Part shown: positions 9,949 through 20,206 of the stretch, one piece after another | Numbering within the stretch: the stretch's first letter is position 1 | Layout: every line of letters starts with the position of its first letter | DNA from: Acidobacteriota bacterium | Lineage (GTDB): Bacteria; Acidobacteriota; Terriglobia; Terriglobales; Acidobacteriaceae | Assembly: GCA_021818585.1 (NCBI GenBank) | Contig: JAKATU010000016.1 | Coordinates: forward strand, 1 to 35,312 | DNA: 35,312 nt | Direction of reading: 5' to 3' | Position numbers and translations under genes: made by a program | The notes under the pieces: model-generated | Told to the model about the DNA's origin: nothing | Databases searched by the model: none | The model's input: the letters and a program-made list of their open reading frames with translations, nothing else

Positions 9949-10989
9949 ATGTTTATAGACGAAGCTAAAATCCGGGTCAAAGCCGGTGACGGTGGTAACG
10001 GCTGCATGGCCTTCCGCCGGGAAAAATTTGTCCCGCGTGGCGGACCCTCCGGTGGAGACGGCGGTCGCGGCGGCGACATCATCATGGAATCCACCCAGCG
10101 TCACAACACCCTCATGTACTTCCGCTACAACCCGCTCCACCGCGCCGAGCGCGGCGAGCACGGCATGGGTTCCAACTGCACTGGCCGCGACGGACAGGAC
10201 ATCATCCTCAAAGTCCCCGTCGGCACTGTTGTCTACAACGAAGAAACCGGCGACCTCATCCACGACTTCCAGCATCCCGACGAGCGCGTCATCATCGCCC
10301 GCGCCGGTCGCGGAGGTCGCGGCAACCAGCACTTCGCCACGCCCACCCACCAGGCCCCGCGCGAGCATGAAATGGGCTACCCCGGCGAAGAGTTATCGCT
10401 CCGCCTCGAGCTCAAAGTCCTCGCAGACGTAGGCATCGTCGGCTACCCCAACGTCGGCAAGTCCACCCTCATCTCGCGCATCTCCGCCGCCAAACCCAAA
10501 ATCGCCGACTATCCCTTCACCACCCTCGAACCCAACCTCGGCGTCGTCACCGTCGGCGAAGCTCCTTATGAAGAAGCCTTCGTCGTCGCCGACATTCCCG
10601 GCCTCATCGAGGGCGCGCATCAGGGCGCCGGACTTGGCGACCGCTTCCTCCGCCACATCGAGCGCACCCACCTCCTCGTCCACCTCGTCGATGTCTCCGA
10701 CGCCGGCGGCCGCCCCGACCCCGTCGCCGATTTCAAAACCATCTCCAATGAACTCGCCAGCTTCGGCGCGCACCTTGAGGACAAACCCGTCCTCGTCGTC
10801 GCCTCCAAGATGGACGCCGCCAACCCCGACAAGCTAAAAAAGCTCGCCGCCATGGCCAAACGCCGCAAGCTCCCCTTCTATGAAATCTCCGCCGTCACCG
10901 GCCAGGGCGTCGACAAGCTCAAATACGCCATAGGCGAACAAGTCCGCGAACTACGCAAGCAAACCCAGATCGAACTCAAGGAGTCTTGA
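9949..10989 (+). CDS. obgE: Obg family GTPase (CgtA/ObgE)
   Basis: ObgE is a large-ribosomal-subunit-associated GTPase needed for 50S maturation and linked to stringent response and chromosome segregation. The 346 residues comprise the Gly-rich Obg fold (about 1-158, [20 protein letters not shown]) and the G domain: G1 GYPNVGKST (165-173), switch [13 protein letters not shown]3 [16 protein letters not shown] and a G5-like EISAVTG. G4 reads ASKMD where NKxD is the rule, so Asn is replaced by Ser. The C-terminal extension of some family members is absent. The ATG at 9949 starts the conserved [13 protein letters not shown]; the open frame extends further upstream but lacks homology. AAAGAAG precedes it. 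It diverges from the receptor gene and is followed by the cupin gene after 7 bp. Confidence 0.97.
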   Translation: MFIDEAKIRVKAGDGGNGCMAFRREKFVPRGGPSGGDGGRGGDIIMESTQRHNTLMYFRYNPLHRAERGEHGMGSNCTGRDGQDIILKVPVGTVVYNEETGDLIHDFQHPDERVIIARAGRGGRGNQHFATPTHQAPREHEMGYPGEELSLRLELKVLADVGIVGYPNVGKSTLISRISAAKPKIADYPFTTLEPNLGVVTVGEAPYEEAFVVADIPGLIEGAHQGAGLGDRFLRHIERTHLLVHLVDVSDAGGRPDPVADFKTISNELASFGAHLEDKPVLVVASKMDAANPDKLKKLAAMAKRRKLPFYEISAVTGQGVDKLKYAIGEQVRELRKQTQIELKES

Positions 10990-10996
10990 CCGCTCC

Positions 10997-11395
10997 ATGG
11001 AAATCAAAAAAGCAGGCGCCCAACCCTCCGTCAAAGGCCCGGCAGACTGGTTCACAGGCTCCGTCCGCATCGATCCCCTCTTCGCAGCTCCCGACCCCGC
11101 ATTCGTCCAGGGTGCCAGCGTCACCTTCGAGCCCGGCGCGCGAACCGCATGGCACACACATCCCCTCGGCCAGACCCTCATCGTCACCGCCGGCTGCGGC
11201 TGGGTTCAGCGTGAAGGCGGCCCCATCGAACAAATCCACCCCGGCGACGTCGTCTGGTTCGCCCCCCATGAAAAACACTGGCACGGAGCAACTCCCACCA
11301 CTGGCATGACCCACATCGCCATCCAGGAGAAACTCGACGGCAAAGTCGTCGACTGGCTCGAGCACGTCTCCGACGACCAATACCGCAAGCCCTAG
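10997..11395 (+). CDS. Cupin hydroxynitrile lyase-like protein (GtHNL type)
   Basis: This is a 132-residue single-domain cupin. The metal-binding residues are visible: His53 and His55 in AWHTHPLGQ, Gln59 in place of the usual Glu, and His94 in HEKHWHG. His106 lies in TTGMTHIAI. These positions, and Ala40, Val42 and Gln110, match what I recall of the manganese-dependent R-selective hydroxynitrile lyase of Granulicella tundricola (about 131 residues). That enzyme cleaves or forms cyanohydrins such as mandelonitrile in vitro; its natural role is unsettled. AAGGAG (10978-10983) overlaps the end of obgE, 13 bases before the ATG, so the two genes are probably co-transcribed. A generic metal-dependent cupin dioxygenase or isomerase role is the alternative. 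Confidence 0.85.
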   Translation: MEIKKAGAQPSVKGPADWFTGSVRIDPLFAAPDPAFVQGASVTFEPGARTAWHTHPLGQTLIVTAGCGWVQREGGPIEQIHPGDVVWFAPHEKHWHGATPTTGMTHIAIQEKLDGKVVDWLEHVSDDQYRKP

Positions 11396-11461
11396 TCCGC
11401 CACTGAGCAACAGCCGCACTTCCGGCGCCTTCGCACAACATGTCACCATGAAGCAAGCCCA

Positions 11462-13531
<2,070 letters not shown>

Positions 13532-13607
13532 AAACCAATCCGTGTCACAACACCCAATCCCAGCCAGCGCAATGTCCTCGTGGTGACCCACCCAGAAGTG
13601 GTGGTGG

Positions 13608-13632
13608 CCCACCCAAGCCACGCTTGGGTGGG
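13608..13632. repeat. Perfect 11-bp inverted repeat (REP-like hairpin)
   Basis: CCCACCCAAGC (13608-13618) and GCTTGGGTGGG (13622-13632) pair perfectly around CAC. A related partial copy, GGTGACCCACCCA, lies just upstream (13583-13595). No T-run follows on either strand, so it is more like an interspersed palindromic repeat than an intrinsic terminator, though it lies between the convergent recQ and thioesterase genes. The rest of the 281-bp gap shows no gene. Confidence 0.65.
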
Positions 13633-13812
13633 GTTCAGGAGAATTGCCGCTTCTCGCTAATCCATCTCCAATTGGACTGTCGCGAACAGGATAACGCGCT
13701 CATTGAGAATCAAGTAGGTTGAGTTTTCAGGATTACTCCCGGTAAAAGGCCCATTATCAGCCATGCACCCCGATCAAAATACCATCCCAAACTCACTCCC
13801 CACCCCACGCGA

Positions 13813-14277
13813 TCAAACCCCACCACCAAACCCCTCCGGAACCTGCACAGCCACCACCTCGCCCCGCGCCGTAGCCACGCCCTCCGCGTACACCGTCGAC
13901 TCCACCACCACCTTCCGTCCCTTCATCTCTTTCACGCGTCCCCGCACCGTCAGCGAACCCCCCAGCTGAGTCGGCTTCAGATAATCCACATGCAGTGACC
14001 CCGTCACAAAGCGAAACGCAGGCTCGCTCCCCGGCTCACGCCCCGCCGCCCGGTAAGCCGCAGCCGCCGCCGTCCCCGTCGAGTGGCAATCCACCAGCGA
14101 AGCAATCACGCCCCCATACACAAACCCCGGCAGAGCAATATGCCAAGGCTCCGGAGTAAACACCGTTACCGTCTCATCCCCATCCCACTCCGTGCGAAAG
14201 TGATGTCCATGCTCATTCAGCCGCCCACAACCAAAGCAATACGCCAGATTTTCCGGATAAAAGTCCTGGATCGCCAT
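13813..14277 (-). CDS. PaaI-type hotdog-fold thioesterase
   Basis: This 154-residue protein of the PaaI/4HBT hotdog family probably hydrolyses acyl-CoA or aryl-CoA thioesters in the cytoplasm. The central helix VYGGVIASLVDCHSTGTAA holds the conserved Gly-Gly and the acidic catalytic Asp. The strand SLHVDYLKPTQLGGSLTVRG is the usual second signature. The N-terminus CFGCGRLNEHGHHF, with two Cys and several His, is shared by a subset of such proteins, possibly binds metal, and has no defined function that I know of. The ATG start has no clear Shine-Dalgarno; TAGACT lies 9 bases upstream. The substrate is unknown. Confidence 0.85.
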   Translation of the reverse strand: MAIQDFYPENLAYCFGCGRLNEHGHHFRTEWDGDETVTVFTPEPWHIALPGFVYGGVIASLVDCHSTGTAAAAAYRAAGREPGSEPAFRFVTGSLHVDYLKPTQLGGSLTVRGRVKEMKGRKVVVESTVYAEGVATARGEVVAVQVPEGFGGGV

Positions 14278-14371
14278 AACCCAGCCAGTCTAACCCCGCG
14301 GCCACCCCCACGGCAGCGCCGCCCATCACGCCTCACCCCAACATCCCCGCTCACAACCGCCGCGCATAGTT

Positions 14372-14377
14372 AACAAT
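14372..14377 (+). promoter_or_regulatory. Putative -10-like element of alr (AACAAT)
   Basis: AACAAT ends 6 bases before the GTG start of alr, and no Shine-Dalgarno is present. The arrangement fits a leaderless transcript, but the hexamer is weak and no -35 is evident. Confidence 0.3.
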
Positions 14378-14383
14378 AGATAC

Positions 14384-15709
14384 GTGCCACCCCTCAACAC
14401 CCGTCCCGTCTGGGCAGAAATCTCACGCTCCCGCCTGCTCCACAACTATCGCGCTCTCTGCGCGCTCGCCGGCCCGTCCATCATCCTCGTCCCCGTCGTC
14501 AAGGCCAACGCCTACGGCCACTCCGTCGAACTCTGCGCTCCCTGGCTCGTCGCCGAAGGCGCACAGTGGCTCTGCGTCACTTCCGTCGAAGAGGGAATCG
14601 CCGTCCGCGCCCTCTGCCCATCCCCGCACATCCTCGTCATCTCCGGCCTCTGGCACAACGAGGCAGAAGCCATCCTCGCCCACCGCCTCACCCCTGTCGT
14701 CTGGGAACCATTCCACCTCGAACTCCTCGCCGCCGCCGCCCGCCGCGCCAACCTCCCGCCACAGTCCGTTCCCATTCATCTCGAAATCGACACCGGCATG
14801 TCCCGCCAGGGCGTCGCGCCCGGCACACATCTCGCGTCTCTGCTCCAGCTCCTCAGAAGCGCGCCCCAGCTCCGCCTCGAAGCCGTCATGACCCACTTCT
14901 TCGCTCCCGACGAGCTCGACTCGCCCACCACGCAAACCCAGATTGATCAATTCGCAACTGTATTAGATACAATCTCCGCCGCCGGACTTCATCCCCGATT
15001 CCTCCACGCCGGAAACTCCACCAGCCTCCTCACCGGACTCGGCCTTCCCGCCCTCCACAAACTCGCCAACCGCCACCAGGCCCGCCTCATGCTACGCCCC
15101 GGCCTCGCCCTCTATGGCTACCAACCTGCCACCACCTCATCCACCACCCTCGATAAAGAAAAGTTGTCATTCCGACCGAAGGAATCGCATCGCGATTCCG
15201 AAGTGGAGAGCCTGTCCCGAGCAAGCCGAGGGAAACCTGCGGTTTCTTTTTCATCTTCAGGCGACCAGCCAACACGAACCTCCACCCTCCAACCCGTACT
15301 CGCCCTGAAATCCCGCATCGTCTCCCTACGCAACATCTCCCCCGGCCAAACCGCCGGATACAACGCCACCTTCCGCGCCGCCCAACCCACGCGCCTCGCG
15401 CTCCTGCCCCTCGGCTATGCAGACGGCCTCTCCCGCCGTCTCTCCAATCAGGGCCACGCGCTCATCCGCGGCCACCGCGCACCCATCGCCGGCCGCATCT
15501 CCATGGACCACACCATCCTCGACATCACCCACATCCCCGCCGCCGCCATCGGCGACGAAGCCGCCCTCCTCGGCGAACAACCCTCCCCCAACCCCGCTCA
15601 GCCGCCCGTCCGCATCACCGCCGAAGACCTCGCCGCCCTCTGCCACACCATCCCCTGGGAAATCCTCACCAGCATCGCCGCCCGCGTCCCGCGCATCCCC
15701 ACCGACTAG
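14384..15709 (+). CDS. alr: Alanine racemase with an in-frame repeat insertion
   Basis: Alr is a PLP enzyme that makes D-alanine for peptidoglycan. PVVKANAYGHS contains the PLP-binding Lys40, and AGYNATF contains the catalytic Tyr326 of the C-terminal domain. HLEIDTGMSRQG, HAGNST, LMLRPGLALYGY and GRISMDHTILDIT are all intact. At 441 residues it is about 60 longer than usual. The excess lies between LALYGYQPA and LQPVLALKSRI (about residues 251-300) and is encoded by palindrome-rich, repeat-like DNA (about 15153-15262) that keeps the frame. The position should be a loop between the barrel and the beta domain, so the enzyme may stay active. The start is GTG. The C-terminal domain also has a short Pro-rich insertion (SPNPAQPP). 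Confidence 0.95.
   Translation: MPPLNTRPVWAEISRSRLLHNYRALCALAGPSIILVPVVKANAYGHSVELCAPWLVAEGAQWLCVTSVEEGIAVRALCPSPHILVISGLWHNEAEAILAHRLTPVVWEPFHLELLAAAARRANLPPQSVPIHLEIDTGMSRQGVAPGTHLASLLQLLRSAPQLRLEAVMTHFFAPDELDSPTTQTQIDQFATVLDTISAAGLHPRFLHAGNSTSLLTGLGLPALHKLANRHQARLMLRPGLALYGYQPATTSSTTLDKEKLSFRPKESHRDSEVESLSRASRGKPAVSFSSSGDQPTRTSTLQPVLALKSRIVSLRNISPGQTAGYNATFRAAQPTRLALLPLGYADGLSRRLSNQGHALIRGHRAPIAGRISMDHTILDITHIPAAAIGDEAALLGEQPSPNPAQPPVRITAEDLAALCHTIPWEILTSIAARVPRIPTD
15153..15262. repeat. Palindromic repeat element inserted in frame within alr
   Basis: This stretch differs in base composition and codon use from the rest of alr. It contains two perfect hairpins: GGAATCGC-ATC-GCGATTCC (15181-15199) and GAAACC-TGC-GGTTTC (15232-15246), with further purine/pyrimidine-rich flanks (AAAGAAAAG and TTTCTTTTTC). 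It resembles the intergenic repeats found in acidobacterial genomes that begin GTCATTCCGACCGAAGG; that resemblance is from memory. Exact ends are uncertain because only one copy is in the window. Confidence 0.65.
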
Positions 15710-15721
15710 CGCCCAGGTCCC

Positions 15722-16219
15722 CTACCGCCCAAAGCCCGGATTCATCACCCAGACCGCCCAGTTCAAATATCCAGCAAACGTCACCCAAACCAAATAAGGA
15801 ACCAGCAACCAACCCGCCACCCGGCTCTGCCGAAAGAAAAACCACATCGTCACCGCAATCAGCGCCCACAGGAGTGCAATGTCCACCACCGCCAGCCCCA
15901 GCATCTGCGCCCCAAAGAACACAAAGCTCCACATCAGATTCACCGCCAGTTGCGCACAAAACCACAAAATCGCCTGCCGCCGCGCCACGCTCCGCGGCCT
16001 CACCCACACCAGCCACGCTGACACCGCCATCAGCCCATAAAGCAGCGTCCACACCGGCCCAAACACCCAGTCCGGCGGATTCAACGCCGCCTTCGTCAGC
16101 CCTTGATACCACGTCGCCACCGCCTGCGCCGTCATCAGTCCGCCCGCCGCGGAAACCCCGTAGCACACCACCAGCCAACCCAGCAGAGACCGCCATCTCC
16201 GCCTCGCATTCTCTTCCAT
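15722..16219 (-). CDS. tspO: TspO/MBR family tryptophan-rich sensory protein
   Basis: This 165-residue integral membrane protein has five predicted transmembrane helices and the Trp-rich TspO signatures: LNPPDWVFGPVWTLLYGLM, NLMWSFVFFG and the late PYLVWVTFAGYLNWAVWVMN. TspO proteins bind porphyrins and related ligands and act in stress or tetrapyrrole homeostasis; the role here is not given by context. I chose the ATG at 16219 because AAGGAG stands 5 bases before it; the frame stays open to 16300, but that extension is not conserved-looking. It is divergent from thrS with 79 bp between starts, so the promoters share this short region. Confidence 0.9.
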   Translation of the reverse strand: MEENARRRWRSLLGWLVVCYGVSAAGGLMTAQAVATWYQGLTKAALNPPDWVFGPVWTLLYGLMAVSAWLVWVRPRSVARRQAILWFCAQLAVNLMWSFVFFGAQMLGLAVVDIALLWALIAVTMWFFFRQSRVAGWLLVPYLVWVTFAGYLNWAVWVMNPGFGR

Positions 16220-16298
16220 CTTCGCTCCTTGCTCTCTAAAACCCGCATCCACGGCTTCCGTCGCGGCGCTTCCTACCATTATCCTTAAGTGGAAAACC

Positions 16299-18341
16299 AT
16301 GACTGTTCAAGAAATCAAAATCACCCTCCCTGACGGCGCCATCAAAACATTCCCCACCGGAACCACGCCTTATCAGGTGGCTGAAAGCATCTCCCCACGC
16401 CTCGCCCAGGCCGCCGTGGTCGCGCGCGTCACCGCCGCAGGCGCAGCGCCCGCCGCCACCGCGTCCGCCACCGCAGGCAAGGAAGCCTCCGAGGCCGCCA
16501 TGTACTCCGCTGCCGACCCCACAGCGCCGCGCCTCGTCGACCTCTCCACCCCGCTCACTCAGGACGTCCACCTCGCGCTCCTCACCGACCGCGACCCCGA
16601 CGCCCTCCAGGTCCTGCGCCACTCCGCCGCGCATCTCATGGCCACCGCCGTCCTCGAGCTATTCCCTGAAACCAAACTCGGCCACGGCCCCGCCACCGAC
16701 CAGGGCTTCTTTTACGACTTCTACCGTCCCACCCCCTTCACGCCCGAAGATCTCAAACTCATTGAAGGACGGATGGCCGAAATCGCCGCCCGCGACGAAA
16801 AATTCGTCCGCGAGTTCGAACCCCGCGAGCAAGCCCTCGAGGAATTCCGCGCCGGCAACGACTTCATGAAGGTCCACTTCATCGAGCGCTTCACCCAGCC
16901 CGGCGAATCTGTCTCCCTCTACCGCAACGGCAACTTCGTCGACTTCTGCCGTGGCCCGCACGTCCCCTCCACCAGCCGCATCAAAGCCTTCCGCCTCACC
17001 AACCTCGCCGGAGCCTACTGGCTCGGCGACGAAAACAATCCCCAGCTCCAGCGCCTCTACGGCACCGCTTTCTTCTCTAAAAAAGACATGGACGCCCACT
17101 TCGAACGCCTCGAAGAAATCGCCCGCCGCGACCACCGCGTCCTCGGCAAGCAGCTCGATCTCTTTTCCATTCAAGACCTCGCCGGGCCGGGGCTCGTCTT
17201 CTGGCATCCCAGGGGCGCGATGATCCGTAAGATCATGGAAGACTGGATGCGCGAAGAATGTATCCGTCGCGGTTACGATATGGTCTACACCCCTCACTCC
17301 ATGCGCCTCCAGCTTTGGCAAACCAGTGGTCACGCCGGCTTCTACGCGCAAAACATGTTCACCCCCATGGTCCTCGACGACGCCGAGTACCAGCTCAAGC
17401 CCATGAACTGCCCCGGACACATCCTTATCTATAAGTCCCAGCCGCACAGCTACCGCGACCTACCCGTGCGCTACGCCGAGCTCGGCAACGTCTACCGCTA
17501 CGAGCGCTCCGGAACCATGCACGGCCTGCTCCGCGTCCGCGGCTTCACCCAGGACGACGCCCACATCTTCTGCACACCCGAGCAGATAGAGGACGAAGTC
17601 GTCGCCTGCATCGACTTCGCGCAGTCCGTCCTCACCACCTTCGGCTTCACCGACTTTCAAGTCGAACTCTCCACCTGGGACCCCAACGACCGCGACCACT
17701 ACGCCGGCTCTGAAGAGCACTGGAACCTCGCCATTCACTCCCTTGAAAGCGCGCTCAAGCGCAAAGGCATCGCTTACAAAACCATCCCCGGCGAAGCCGC
17801 CTTTTACGGCCCCAAAATCGACATCAAGCTCGTCGACGTCCTCGGCCGCCTCTGGCAGCTCTCCACGGTGCAGTTCGACTTCAACCTCCCCGCCCGCTTC
17901 GAACTCGAATACGTAGGCGAAGACGGATCCCGCCACCAGCCCGTCATGGTCCACCGCGCGCTCTTCGGTTCCATCGAACGCTTCTTCGGCGTCCTCATCG
18001 AGCACTACGCCGGAGCCTTCCCACTCTGGCTCGCGCCCACTCAAATTGGATTGGTCCCCATCAGCGAGCGCCATCTCGAATACGCACAAAAAGTACAATC
18101 ACAGTTACAAAAGGCCGGCTTCCGGGTCACGCTCGATGCGCGCAACGAAAAGATGAACGCTAAAATCCGCGACCTCACCCTCCAGAAAATCCCCTACGTC
18201 CTCATCATGGGAGACAAAGAGGCGGAGGCAAACGCAGTTAGCGTCCGCACCAGAGGCAAAGGCGACCAGGGCAGCATGCCATTAGCCGACTTCATCACCA
18301 AAGCCACCAACCTCGCCGATTCCAAATCGATGGACCTCTGA
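16299..18341 (+). CDS. thrS: Threonine--tRNA ligase
   Basis: ThrS charges tRNA-Thr and hydrolyses mischarged Ser-tRNA-Thr. The 680 residues hold a TGS domain (about 1-85), the editing domain with HSAAH (His108, His112) and CRGPHVP, the class II catalytic core (motif 2 YRYERSGTMHGLLRVRGFTQDD, motif 3 ending HRALFGSIERFFGVL) and the anticodon-binding domain (from about 585). A roughly 30-residue Ala-rich insertion (about 46-78) interrupts the TGS domain just before VDLSTPLTQDV. The stop is only 18 bp from the convergent restriction gene. The usual followers infC-rpmI-rplT are not here. Confidence 0.97.
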   Translation: MTVQEIKITLPDGAIKTFPTGTTPYQVAESISPRLAQAAVVARVTAAGAAPAATASATAGKEASEAAMYSAADPTAPRLVDLSTPLTQDVHLALLTDRDPDALQVLRHSAAHLMATAVLELFPETKLGHGPATDQGFFYDFYRPTPFTPEDLKLIEGRMAEIAARDEKFVREFEPREQALEEFRAGNDFMKVHFIERFTQPGESVSLYRNGNFVDFCRGPHVPSTSRIKAFRLTNLAGAYWLGDENNPQLQRLYGTAFFSKKDMDAHFERLEEIARRDHRVLGKQLDLFSIQDLAGPGLVFWHPRGAMIRKIMEDWMREECIRRGYDMVYTPHSMRLQLWQTSGHAGFYAQNMFTPMVLDDAEYQLKPMNCPGHILIYKSQPHSYRDLPVRYAELGNVYRYERSGTMHGLLRVRGFTQDDAHIFCTPEQIEDEVVACIDFAQSVLTTFGFTDFQVELSTWDPNDRDHYAGSEEHWNLAIHSLESALKRKGIAYKTIPGEAAFYGPKIDIKLVDVLGRLWQLSTVQFDFNLPARFELEYVGEDGSRHQPVMVHRALFGSIERFFGVLIEHYAGAFPLWLAPTQIGLVPISERHLEYAQKVQSQLQKAGFRVTLDARNEKMNAKIRDLTLQKIPYVLIMGDKEAEANAVSVRTRGKGDQGSMPLADFITKATNLADSKSMDL

Positions 18342-18359
18342 AGCACGACGAGATTCAGA

Positions 18360-19046
18360 TTACGCAGTTGAATCGTCTTCGCTATCAGAGTTGTCGTCCG
18401 CACTCGTTGGTACGCCCTTAGGCATCGGCTCTAATGGGCGGCCAGCCAAATAGTCTTCGATGCGTTTGGTCAAGAAGGCTTGTGTTACAGGTGGATCGGC
18501 CAACTTTTCGGCAAAGTGGCGACCGGGGTGTACGACATCCCAAGGGGACTTATATTGTGTAGCGCGACGTCGCCCGGGATCTTTGTTGCCAAATCCATCT
18601 AGTGCGATGTTCCAGAGAGGCTTGAACGTCTCAATGAGCATGTTTTCGCCTAATGGTATCCAGATATCGTCAAGCACAAGATGGCGGACGCTAAAGTCCC
18701 TTACAGCTAAGTTTGAGGTTTCACTGATGGAGACGGCGTGCTGCCGAAGCCGGTCGGCGAGCGCTCTTCCTATGGAAGATGCGTCCGACCGAATACCGCC
18801 TTTGCGTCCTCCTTTAGGGATGGCTTTGCCAACATAAATTGGACGCTGGTTCGCGCCGCGCTTATTTGCCTCAGCAAGAGAAGCGTAGGGCGAAAAAGGG
18901 CCAGCATAATAAATCACATACACTCCCGCCCCGGTTATCTGCGTTACCTCGCCGAAATACTTGCCCGGTTTGCCCAGCAATTCGTTTTCTATACTCTTGG
19001 CAAGATTGATCTTGTCCAGCGGATTGTAAGGAGTTATCTTCGCCAT
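18360..19046 (-). CDS. Eco29kI-family type II restriction endonuclease (GIY-YIG nuclease)
   Basis: This 228-residue protein resembles R.Eco29kI, a GIY-YIG endonuclease that cuts CCGCGG. The N-terminal motif is TGAGVYVIYYAGPF (GVY at 41-43), the second is PIYVGKAIPKGGRKG (YVG at 71-73). DRLRQH (Arg99, His103), ENMLIE (Glu134) and LWN (Asn146) supply the remaining active-site residues at plausible spacing. The C-terminus is an acidic Ser/Asp tail. The ATG at 19046 lies 2 bases after the methylase stop, so translation is probably coupled; a longer frame to 19088 runs inside the methylase gene and is unlikely. GC is clearly lower than in the neighbours, as in the whole vsr-M-R operon. The recognition site is inferred from the family only. 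Confidence 0.85.
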   Translation of the reverse strand: MAKITPYNPLDKINLAKSIENELLGKPGKYFGEVTQITGAGVYVIYYAGPFSPYASLAEANKRGANQRPIYVGKAIPKGGRKGGIRSDASSIGRALADRLRQHAVSISETSNLAVRDFSVRHLVLDDIWIPLGENMLIETFKPLWNIALDGFGNKDPGRRRATQYKSPWDVVHPGRHFAEKLADPPVTQAFLTKRIEDYLAGRPLEPMPKGVPTSADDNSDSEDDSTA

Positions 19047-19048
19047 CG

Positions 19049-20206
19049 TTATAGATCTAATTGTCCGACCACGGATTGCCCGACACACCGAGCGAGGTTA
19101 ACGGGAACAGCGTTGCCCAACTGACGCATCGTCTCGGTCCATGAACCGTGAAAAATATATTCGTCAGGGAACGTTTGCAATCTGGCGGTCTCTCTCACTG
19201 TGAAATAACGCACCGAGCCGTCCATTCGCGCCAACATATTTTCTCCGCCAGGCACTCCATGGACCCCCGCCTTCAAGGTCTTGGATGGTTCATCAAGCAG
19301 ACTGCCCGTATGGCCTGGATACGCTCTTGCGCCCGGTTGAAACTGGTGATTCCAAATCTCTGCGGCTCTGCGGGGAAACCTCTCCGGATCGGGAAGGTTG
19401 CTTATGGCGTCTCTCACGGTGCGCCATGGCAGCATCCGCGGCTTTTCCACAAGCTTGCTGGCTCGCTGTCGGATCTTCGGCGCTATTTTGCGTTGCGATC
19501 TTGGAACCGCATGGCGGTCCCAATAGGTTTGATCGACCAATTGTTCCCAAAGCAATGCATCGAAAGAGTGGGTTTCCTCTGGAAAAGTCCATTCAATGCC
19601 GAGGTCATCGCGAAAACCCACAAAGAAGACGCGCTCCCGTTTTTGCGGGATGCCGAAATTGGCGGCATTCAATAGCCTAGCGACAACCCGATAGTGAAGA
19701 TCCTCGCGTCTGCCGCTGATATGGTGCTTCTCAAGCCTTGAGAGGTGCTCCATCCAAGCCTCCCCAGCTTTGCGTGCTACATTCGGATGCTCTAACTGCA
19801 ATTGAATGTATTGGTAGTAATTACGGAACGTGCCCCTTGTTAACCCCTTTACATTTTCAAAGATAAATGCGCGAGGTCTAACTTCGCGTACAGCGCGAAT
19901 CGCCTCCGGAAACATGTCACGAACGTCATTGTATGCGCCATGCTTACCGCCCATGGAGAAGGGCTGGCAAGGGGGGCCGCCACTGACAAGGTCGACTTGG
20001 CCCTCGAATTCGCTGAAGTCGATCTTCCTCACGTCAGAGCGAAGTACCTTCCAGTCCCGGACAGCCTTAACCTTTAAGGTTTGGTTCTGGCGGATGGTGT
20101 CACAACAATAGGCGTCCCACTCAACCACCGTCACTGGACGGATTCCGGCACCATGAAGTCCAATCCCCAATCCGCCCGCACCAGCGAATAATTCAATAGA
20201 TTTCAT
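19049..20206 (-). CDS. DNA (cytosine-5) methyltransferase of the restriction-modification system
   Basis: This is a type II modification enzyme that methylates C5 of cytosine and so protects the host site. It has motif I SIELFAGAGGLGIG, motif IV GGPPCQPFS with the catalytic Cys (about residue 80), motif VI FENVKG, motif VIII NFGIPQKRERVFFVG and the C-terminal motifs RETARLQTFP and QLGNAVP, with a target-recognition region between about 200 and 320. The length (385) is close to that I recall for M.Eco29kI. I prefer the ATG at 20206 (MKSIELFAG); a TTG at 20218 adds four residues. The start lies inside the end of vsr (14-bp overlap). Confidence 0.93.
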   Translation of the reverse strand: MKSIELFAGAGGLGIGLHGAGIRPVTVVEWDAYCCDTIRQNQTLKVKAVRDWKVLRSDVRKIDFSEFEGQVDLVSGGPPCQPFSMGGKHGAYNDVRDMFPEAIRAVREVRPRAFIFENVKGLTRGTFRNYYQYIQLQLEHPNVARKAGEAWMEHLSRLEKHHISGRREDLHYRVVARLLNAANFGIPQKRERVFFVGFRDDLGIEWTFPEETHSFDALLWEQLVDQTYWDRHAVPRSQRKIAPKIRQRASKLVEKPRMLPWRTVRDAISNLPDPERFPRRAAEIWNHQFQPGARAYPGHTGSLLDEPSKTLKAGVHGVPGGENMLARMDGSVRYFTVRETARLQTFPDEYIFHGSWTETMRQLGNAVPVNLARCVGQSVVGQLDL

